64,000 bases of DNA, taken from NCBI RefSeq assembly GCF_029948125.1, contig NZ_JASAMB010000016.1:124001-188000 (forward strand). The letters run 5' to 3'. This document shows positions 58,473 through 64,000 of the stretch, in pieces. Numbering within the stretch: the first letter of the stretch is position 1; every line of letters starts with the position of its first letter. This DNA is from Catellatospora sp. KI3. GTDB lineage: Bacteria > Actinomycetota > Actinomycetes > Mycobacteriales > Micromonosporaceae. The notes under the pieces are model-generated. The model did no database searches. It was not told the origin of the DNA and saw nothing but the letters and a program-made list of their open reading frames with translations. The translations under genes and the position numbers were made by a program.

Positions 58473-59243
58473 TCAGCGGCCGATCATCCCGGCGGACAGG
58501 TCGATGTCCGCCCCGGTCAGGCCGGGCATCCGCAGCATCGCCACGACCGCCGCGCCGACCTCGGCCTCGGTGACCATCCGGCCCAGGGCCGAGCGGGACA
58601 CGAACGCCTGCTCGGCCTGCTCGTAGGTGGTGCCGGTGCGCTGCGCCTCCAGCCGGAAGTTGCGGTGCATCCGGGGGCCGTCGACCGGGCCGGGCGACAG
58701 GCAGTTGACGCTGATCCCGTACGGCCCCACCTCGTGCGCCAGCGTGAACGTCAGGCCGAGCACCGCCATCTTCGAGGCGGTGTAGGGCGTGCGGCGGGCC
58801 AGCGGGCGCTTGCCGCTGACCGAGGCGAGGTTGACCACGTCGCCGGCCCGGCGCTCGATCATCGCGGGCAGGAACTCGCGGCACATCAGGTAGACGCCGC
58901 GGACGTTGACCGCGAACACCTCGTCCCAGTCGTCGGGCTGGACGTCGACCAGCTCGGCCACCGGTCCGGCGATGCCCGCGTTGTTGACCAGGATGGACAC
59001 CTGCTCGTCGGCCAGCTCGCGGCCCAGGGCCCGCACCTGCTCGGGCAGGGCCGCGTCGCACGCCGCCACCCGCACCCCCGCCGGGGCTTCCCGCAGCTCG
59101 TCGGCCACGGCGTCCAGGGTCTGGCGGGTGCGGCCGACCAGGATCACCCGGGCCCCCGCCCCGACCAGGGCGTGCGCGGTGGCCCGCCCGAGTCCGTTGC
59201 CCGCGCCGGTCACCAGCGCCGTACGTCCGGTCAGCTCCGTCAT
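58473..59243 (-). CDS. Short-chain dehydrogenase/reductase (SDR)
   Basis: A 256-residue classical SDR. It shows the cofactor motif TGAGNGLG (about 11-18), NNAG, the catalytic Ser in VNLASVSGK and YxxxK in YTASK. The expected reaction is NAD(P)-dependent oxidation of a hydroxyl group. It follows the HisD-like gene by four bases on the same strand, so they form an operon and probably act in sequence on one substrate. ATG 59243 has a GGAGG ribosome site. Confidence 0.93.
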   Translation of the reverse strand: MTELTGRTALVTGAGNGLGRATAHALVGAGARVILVGRTRQTLDAVADELREAPAGVRVAACDAALPEQVRALGRELADEQVSILVNNAGIAGPVAELVDVQPDDWDEVFAVNVRGVYLMCREFLPAMIERRAGDVVNLASVSGKRPLARRTPYTASKMAVLGLTFTLAHEVGPYGISVNCLSPGPVDGPRMHRNFRLEAQRTGTTYEQAEQAFVSRSALGRMVTEAEVGAAVVAMLRMPGLTGADIDLSAGMIGR

Positions 59244-59247
59244 CGGG

Positions 59248-60552
59248 CTACCTCCACTCGTGCGCTGACCAGGGCAGCGGGTCCCCGGCGTACTTGGCCG
59301 CGCGCACGTCGCCGGAGCGCGCGTGCCCCTCGAACAGCTCGACCCGGCTGGCCCGCCCGCACAGGCGGCCCAGCTCCACACTGGCCTGCGGATCGACCAC
59401 CTCCTGGTAGGTGACGGTCTTGAGGTACCGGCCCACCCAGAGCCCGCCGGTGTAGCGGGCGCCCTGCCTGGTCGGCAGCGTGTGGTTGGTCCCGATCACC
59501 TTGTCGCCGTACGACACGCAGGTGCCCTCGCCCAGGAACAGCGCGCCGTAGTCGCGCATCCGCTCCAGCGCCTCGCGCGGCTGCCGGGTCAGCACCTGCA
59601 CGTGCTCGAACGCGAACTCGTCGGCCAGCCGGTACGCCTCGTCCAGGTCGTCGACGACGATGACCTGGCCGTGGTCGCGCCACGCCGGTCCGGCGAAGTC
59701 GCGGGTCGGCATCGTCGGCAGGATCTGCTCGATGTGCGCCAGGACCTCCTCGCCCAGCGCGCGCGAGGTGGTGATCAGGACGGCGGGGGAGTCCGGGCCG
59801 TGCTCGGCCTGGCTGAGCAGGTCGACGGCGGCCACGAAGGGGTCGGCGTACTCGTCGGCGATGACCAGGATCTCGGTCGGCCCGGCGAGCAGGTCGATGC
59901 CGACCTCGCCGAACAGCTGTCGCTTGGCCTCGGCGACGTAGGCGTTGCCCGGTCCGGCGATCATCGCGACCGGGGCGATGGACTCGGTGCCCAGGGCCAT
60001 CGCGGCCACCGCCTGTACGCCGCCGACCAGGTAGATCTCGTCGGCCCCGGCCAGGTGCATGGCCGCGACGGTCGCCGCGGGGATCTCGCCGCGGATCGGC
60101 GGGGTGCAGGCGGCGACGCGTTCGACCCCGGCGACCTTGGCGGTCACGATGGTCATGTGCGCGGAGGCGACGAGGGGGTAGCGGCCGCCGGGGATGTAGG
60201 CGCCCGCCGCCGCGACCGGGATGCTGCGCTGGCCGAGCAGGACGCCCGGGGCGGTCTCGACCTCGAAGTCCCGCAGCGACCGGCGCTGGTGCTCGGCGAA
60301 GGCGCGTACGTTGGCCTGCACCGTGCGGATGTCGTCGAGCACCTGTCCGGGCACGCCCGCCACGATGTCGGCGATCTCGTCGGGGTCGAGCCGGAACCGG
60401 GCCGGACTCCACGAGTCGAACCGGACGGACAGCTCGCGTACCGCTTCGTCGCCGCGCCGCCGTACATCGGCGATGATCTGCGCGACGGTCTCGCTGACGT
60501 CTGCGGGGGCACTCGCCGACAGTGGTGCGGCGCTCTTGAGATGCTCAGGCAT
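59248..60552 (-). CDS. Histidinol dehydrogenase-family enzyme, probably not for histidine
   Basis: A 434-residue HisD-family alcohol/aldehyde dehydrogenase. Zinc ligands and catalytic residues are recognisable: Gln and His in SQAEHGPDS, Glu-His in FAFEHVQV, Asp in YGDKVIGTNHTLPT and His in FEGHARSGD. HisD oxidises an alcohol to an acid in two NAD-dependent steps. No other his genes are present; instead the neighbours are an SDR and an MFS protein. Paralogues in such settings include HpsN, which oxidises dihydroxypropanesulfonate. That or another vicinal diol is a reasonable guess, not a proof. ATG 60552 has a GGAGG ribosome site, and a palindrome lies 52-68 bases upstream. Confidence 0.85.
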   Translation of the reverse strand: MPEHLKSAAPLSASAPADVSETVAQIIADVRRRGDEAVRELSVRFDSWSPARFRLDPDEIADIVAGVPGQVLDDIRTVQANVRAFAEHQRRSLRDFEVETAPGVLLGQRSIPVAAAGAYIPGGRYPLVASAHMTIVTAKVAGVERVAACTPPIRGEIPAATVAAMHLAGADEIYLVGGVQAVAAMALGTESIAPVAMIAGPGNAYVAEAKRQLFGEVGIDLLAGPTEILVIADEYADPFVAAVDLLSQAEHGPDSPAVLITTSRALGEEVLAHIEQILPTMPTRDFAGPAWRDHGQVIVVDDLDEAYRLADEFAFEHVQVLTRQPREALERMRDYGALFLGEGTCVSYGDKVIGTNHTLPTRQGARYTGGLWVGRYLKTVTYQEVVDPQASVELGRLCGRASRVELFEGHARSGDVRAAKYAGDPLPWSAHEWR

Positions 60553-60603
60553 GTGCTGCCTCCGGTCGCCGCTGGGGTGGGCTGGGCGCCGAGCGTATCA
60601 AAC

Positions 60604-60620
60604 TGGAAACGCTGTTTCCA
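60604..60620. promoter_or_regulatory. Operator palindrome TGGAAAC-GCT-GTTTCCA
   Basis: Seven-base arms TGGAAAC and GTTTCCA flank GCT. The arms resemble IclR-type boxes (TGGAAA/TTTCCA), though with a wider spacer. Its central 13 bases recur before the MFS gene at 57040-57052. It lies 52-68 bases before the HisD-like start. Confidence 0.7.
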
Positions 60621-60650
60621 TCCGGCGTGATCGGGTTGCCGGGTCGGCGA

Positions 60651-60698
60651 GATCTTGTGCGTCTTCTGCCGCTGGAGCGACGGAGAACGCACAAGATC
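60651..60698. repeat. Inverted repeat GATCTTGTGCGT
   Basis: GATCTTGTGCGT (60651-60662) pairs perfectly with ACGCACAAGATC (60687-60698) across a 24-base spacer that itself is partly self-complementary. It resembles an intergenic hairpin repeat; only this copy is seen in the window. Confidence 0.55.
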
Positions 60699-60897
60699 CG
60701 GATCGGACGATCGAGTGGGGGCAGCCGGATCGGGGCGTGTTGCGGCCGGCTCTGGGCGATACGGGATGATTTAGACTGTCTGCTCGCGCGGCCGCCTCGG
60801 TTCCTCGTGCCGCTGACAGCTCTGTCCGCCGCAGCGGGTGATTCGCGTTCGCCGGCGGGTAGGCCGTCGGTACGGTGCTGTCGAGGAGGGAGCGGGG

Positions 60898-61893
60898 ATG
60901 GCCGACCGCGAGGCCCCCGGCCCGGGGCCGGGACTCGGGGCGGTGCCGGCCGCCTCGGAGAGCGTTCGCACGGTCGTGGTGGCGCTGGTGGCCAACACCC
61001 TGATCGCGGTGGCCAAGTCGGGCGCGGCCGTGATGACCGGCTCGGCGTCGCTGGCGGCCGAGGCCGCCCACTCCTGGGCGGACACCGGCAACGAACTCTT
61101 CCTCGTCGCCGCCGGTCGCCGGGCGGCCCGCCCGCCGGACGCGGGGCACCCCCTCGGCCACGGCCGGGAGGCCTACGTCTGGTCCCTGTTCGCGGCGATC
61201 GGCCTGTTCGTCGCGGGCGGCGCGATCTCGGTCAGCCACGGCGTGCAGGAGCTGCTGCACCCCGAACCGGCCGAGCACTTCGCCATCGGCTACGCCGTGA
61301 TCTCGTTCGTGCTGGAGGGCATCTCCTATCTGCGCTCGGTCAAGCAGGCGCGCGAGGCGGCCCGGCTGCTGAACCGGGACGTGCTCGAACACGTCATGGC
61401 CACCTCCGATCCGACGCTGCGCGCGGTGTTCGCCGAGGACGCGGCGGCGCTGATCGGCCTGGTGATCGCCACGCTGGGCCTGGCGGCGCACCAGCTGACC
61501 GGGTCGGCCGTACCGGATGCGATCGGCTCGATCCTGGTCGGTGTGCTGCTCACCGCGGTGGCGTTCGTGCTGATCAATTCGAACCGGCGCTTCCTCGTCG
61601 GTCAGCAGGCGGGCCCCGAGGTGGTCGGCTCGGTGGCGGAGCTGCTCGCGCGGCAGCCGGACGTGGACCGGGTGACGGCGCTGCGGGTGGAGGTCGTCGG
61701 CCCGCTGATGTTGTCGGTCATCGGCCGCGTGGACCTCGCCGGCGACGAGGTGGAGTCGCTGCTGGCCGTGCGGTTGCGCGCGGTGGAGGCGCGGCTGCGG
61801 GAGGCGTCGCCCGTGATCGTCGCCGTGGTGCTGGGGCCGTCCGCGCCGGACGAGCCGCCGCTGTCCGGCCCGACCCGGCCACAAGCCTCTTGA
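60898..61893 (+). CDS. Cation diffusion facilitator (CDF) transporter
   Basis: A 331-residue metal transporter with five or six predicted membrane segments and a short C-terminal cytoplasmic domain. The metal-site region reads AEAAHSWADTGNELFLV (the HxxxD pattern of helix 2), and helix 5 contains FAEDAAALIGLVIA, the second acidic pair. CDF proteins export zinc, iron, manganese or related ions in exchange for protons; the metal here is not predictable. ATG 60898 has a strong GGAGGGAGCGGGG ribosome region. Confidence 0.93.
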   Translation: MADREAPGPGPGLGAVPAASESVRTVVVALVANTLIAVAKSGAAVMTGSASLAAEAAHSWADTGNELFLVAAGRRAARPPDAGHPLGHGREAYVWSLFAAIGLFVAGGAISVSHGVQELLHPEPAEHFAIGYAVISFVLEGISYLRSVKQAREAARLLNRDVLEHVMATSDPTLRAVFAEDAAALIGLVIATLGLAAHQLTGSAVPDAIGSILVGVLLTAVAFVLINSNRRFLVGQQAGPEVVGSVAELLARQPDVDRVTALRVEVVGPLMLSVIGRVDLAGDEVESLLAVRLRAVEARLREASPVIVAVVLGPSAPDEPPLSGPTRPQAS

Positions 61894-62070
61894 GCTGCTG
61901 AAACGCGCTCAGTCGACGCGGCCGGGCGGACCGGCCACGGGTGGGCTGTGCTCGATGGACGAGCGGTAAGTCGGAATCCGTCGTTAGAAGGGTGCAAAGT
62001 CCGACAGATACGGGTCCGAAGGCGAAGCGGAAATGATGACAGACGGTTGTGTGCGGAGGGGTGCGGACCG

Positions 62071-64000
62071 ATGACCTCGCGCCCCACGCCCCGTTCGCGG
62101 CGCACCCCGCCGCCTGCCGACGGACAGCGTCCGAGCACCGAGCCGACCCGGGCGATCGGACGCGCGAGCGTCGGCGGTGCGGGCGTACCCCCGACCGGAG
62201 CCGACGGCGACGCCGCGGCGGCGGGCGCCTCCCCGGGCGGTCGCAAGCGCCCCCGGCGGTGGCGCAGCATGCTGGTCGCGGCGTTCGCGGTGCTGATCCT
62301 GCTGGCCGGGGCCGGTCTGATCGGCGGGGCCTACTTCTACGACTCGGTCCCCGAGCCCGCGGACTTCAGCTCCAACGAGAACACCTTCGTGTACTCGGCC
62401 GACGGCGTCCGGATCGCCAAGCTGGGCGGGGAGAACCGCGAGATCGTCGCCATGTCCACCCTGTCCGACCAGGTGAAGTCGGCGCTGATCGCGGGCGAGG
62501 ACAAGAACTTCTTCACCCACAGCGGCATCGACCTGTGGGGCGTCGCCCGCGCGGCGTGGAACAACCTCACCGGCGGCGAGACCCAGGGCGCCTCCACCAT
62601 CACCCAGCAGTACGCGCGCAACGCCGCCCGGGACCTGGAGGTCAGCTACGCCCGTAAGCTGCGCGAGGCGGTGATGGCGCGGCGGCTGGAGCAGGAGCAC
62701 ACCAAGGACGAGATCCTCGGCTACTACGTCAACACCGTGTGGTTCGGCCGGGCCTCGACCGGTGTCGGCGCGGCCGCCAAGGCGTACTTCGGCAAGTCGG
62801 CCGGCAAGCTGACGGTCGAGGAGGCCGCGGTGCTCGGGGCCGTGCTGAAGCAGCCGGAGCCCAACGACGCCGACGGCTCCAAGGGCTACGACCCGCACTT
62901 CAACCCCGACGCCGCCCGCAGCCGCTGGGGCTACGTGCTCGACAACATGGTCGAGATGGGCAAGCTCACCGCGCAGCAGCGGGCGGGCATGGCGTACCCG
63001 GAGAAGTCGCTGCGCAAGTACTCGGCCAGCGCCGGGGAGACGGGGATCCAGGGCACCGGCACCGGCTTCGTGATCCAGAAGTACGTCGAGCGGGAGCTGG
63101 CCGCCTGGGGCATCCAGGACTGGCGCGACAAGGGCTACCGGATCACCACGACGATCGACTCGCGTGCGCAGAAGGCGCTGGAGGCGCAGCTGTTCCGCAC
63201 GTTCGAGTGGAAGGAGACCTGCACCGGCAAGGGCGAGCAGCGCCGGTGCGTCCACGACGTGGTCAAGGCGGTCGACCACGAGGTCGACGGCAAGGACACG
63301 AAGATCAAGGGGTATCCGAAGAACGTGATCGCGGCCGGGGTGGCGATCGACCCGAGCAACGGCCGGGTGCTGGCGTACTACGGCGGTGCCGACGGCACCG
63401 GCATCGACTACGCCGGAAAGATCAACGAGGGCACGATCTGGGAGGACGGCGGCCACCCGCCCGCGTCCTCGTTCAAGGTGTACGCGCTGGCCGCCGCGAT
63501 CGACGCCGGCATCTCGCTCAGGTCCACCTGGGACCCGACCCCGATCACCGCCACGGGCCGGAAGAGGAACTGCGACAAGTACCAGGCCTGCCCGTACGAG
63601 GTGGAGAACGCGGGCCGGTCGCAGGGTGCGATCAAGTGCAAGCGCAAGTGCACCCTGGAGGAGGTCACGAAGATGTCGCTCAACGTGCCCTTCTTCAAGA
63701 TCGCGAAGAAGATCGGCCCGGACAAGGTCGTCGCCATGGCGCACGCCGCGGGCGTCAACACGATGTGGGCCCTCATCGACGGCAAGGCCCGCCACCTCGA
63801 CGACCCCGACACGGACATCAGCCGGGCCTCGTTCGACTACCAGGTCGGCTTCGGCCAGTACCCGATCACGGTGCTGGACCACGCCTCGGGCATGGCGACG
63901 TTCGCCGACCGGGGCATCTACCACAAGCCCCACTTCGTGGTCCGGGTGGAGAAGAAGGACGAGCAGACCGGCCGGTACCACCTGGTGCCCAACACCGGTG
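62071..64000 (+). CDS. Class A penicillin-binding protein (transglycosylase/transpeptidase), 3' end outside window
   Basis: The first 643 residues of a bifunctional peptidoglycan synthase. A proline/arginine-rich cytoplasmic tail (1-68) precedes one membrane helix (about 69-92). The GT51 transglycosylase follows with the catalytic Glu in AGEDKNFFTHSGID, then ASTITQQYARN and VNTVWFGR. The transpeptidase domain shows SSFK (Ser nucleophile and Lys) within HPPASSFKVYALAAA and SLN in KMSLNVPFF. The KTG motif would lie beyond the window. It polymerises and cross-links the cell wall. ATG 62071 has GGAGGGG upstream. The frame is open to the last base. Confidence 0.96.
   Translation, partial: MTSRPTPRSRRTPPPADGQRPSTEPTRAIGRASVGGAGVPPTGADGDAAAAGASPGGRKRPRRWRSMLVAAFAVLILLAGAGLIGGAYFYDSVPEPADFSSNENTFVYSADGVRIAKLGGENREIVAMSTLSDQVKSALIAGEDKNFFTHSGIDLWGVARAAWNNLTGGETQGASTITQQYARNAARDLEVSYARKLREAVMARRLEQEHTKDEILGYYVNTVWFGRASTGVGAAAKAYFGKSAGKLTVEEAAVLGAVLKQPEPNDADGSKGYDPHFNPDAARSRWGYVLDNMVEMGKLTAQQRAGMAYPEKSLRKYSASAGETGIQGTGTGFVIQKYVERELAAWGIQDWRDKGYRITTTIDSRAQKALEAQLFRTFEWKETCTGKGEQRRCVHDVVKAVDHEVDGKDTKIKGYPKNVIAAGVAIDPSNGRVLAYYGGADGTGIDYAGKINEGTIWEDGGHPPASSFKVYALAAAIDAGISLRSTWDPTPITATGRKRNCDKYQACPYEVENAGRSQGAIKCKRKCTLEEVTKMSLNVPFFKIAKKIGPDKVVAMAHAAGVNTMWALIDGKARHLDDPDTDISRASFDYQVGFGQYPITVLDHASGMATFADRGIYHKPHFVVRVEKKDEQTGRYHLVPNTG

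Larger units (their letters stand above)
60553..60897. other. 345-base intergenic region between HisD-like and CDF genes
   Basis: No gene is supported. It holds the operator palindrome at 60604-60620 and an inverted repeat at 60651-60698. A TAGACT box near 60773 could be the -10 of the downstream transporter gene, although it is far from its start. Confidence 0.5.

Noticed and set aside
59248-60552. Histidine biosynthesis hisD
   Set aside because: No other his gene is adjacent, and it is in an operon with an SDR under an operator shared with an MFS transporter.

Overview
The window is very GC-rich DNA with GTG and TTG starts, many apparently leaderless genes, and actinobacterial gene families: SARP/AfsR and LAL regulators, SigE-type ECF sigma, a CysO-like sulfur carrier, and secreted CBM2/CBM13 glycosidases. 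It looks like the chromosome of a filamentous, soil- or plant-litter-associated actinomycete, possibly Micromonosporaceae (inference; no rRNA or other marker is present). No tRNA, rRNA, CRISPR array or prophage was seen.

Layout. 1-2.7 kb: the end of a sensor kinase gene, an orphan TnpB element and a small membrane protein. 2.8-6.2 kb: an MFS exporter, a TetR/quinone-oxidoreductase pair with three identical-type operators between them, and a small membrane protein. 6.3-12.7 kb: a membrane-anchored GH5, an orphan permease-like protein, and two secreted CBM2 enzymes (SGNH esterase, GH5 mannanase). 13-17.4 kb: signal peptidase I, a LAL regulator, a secreted unknown. 17.5-28.3 kb: the most unusual locus (below). 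28.3-31.4 kb: AraC/VOC pair, a lipoprotein subtilase, a small SARP regulator. 31.7-42.3 kb: an NB-ARC/TPR regulator, a VWD-domain secreted protein, a GH38 alpha-mannosidase, an AfsR-type regulator. 42.3-52.4 kb: an NlpC/P60-FG-GAP protein, a VanX-like protein, a K+ channel, a GH12 glucanase and a GH26-like enzyme both with CBM13, a sigma factor with a membrane partner, and a PL9 pectate lyase. 52.8-60.6 kb: a PoxB-type TPP enzyme, a cupin, a TetR/racemase pair, and an MFS/SDR/HisD-like set sharing an operator. 60.9-64 kb: a cation diffusion facilitator and the start of a class A penicillin-binding protein, cut by the window end.

The strongest candidate for an undescribed system is the eight-gene operon at 18346-28301: ThiG-like synthase, CysO-like sulfur carrier, HAD phosphatase, glycogen synthase (GT5), MalQ, TreY, MFS exporter, TreZ. 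Every junction overlaps by 1 or 4 bases, so it is one transcription unit. ThiG homologues can be thiosugar synthases (BexX of the BE-7585A pathway), fed by sulfur-carrier thiocarboxylates. My inferred scheme is: ThiG-like plus CysO-like make a thiosugar phosphate; the HAD enzyme dephosphorylates it; MalQ and glycogen synthase use it as the reducing-end acceptor for an alpha-1,4-glucan; TreY turns that reducing end into a 1,1-linkage; TreZ releases a sulfur analogue of trehalose; the MFS protein exports it. This is a hypothesis from gene content, not a demonstrated pathway.

A second theme is plant-polymer use. Mannan, beta-glucan, pectin and acetyl-ester enzymes with cellulose- or xylan-type binding modules are scattered through the window, and two carry LacI/CebR-type palindromes upstream.
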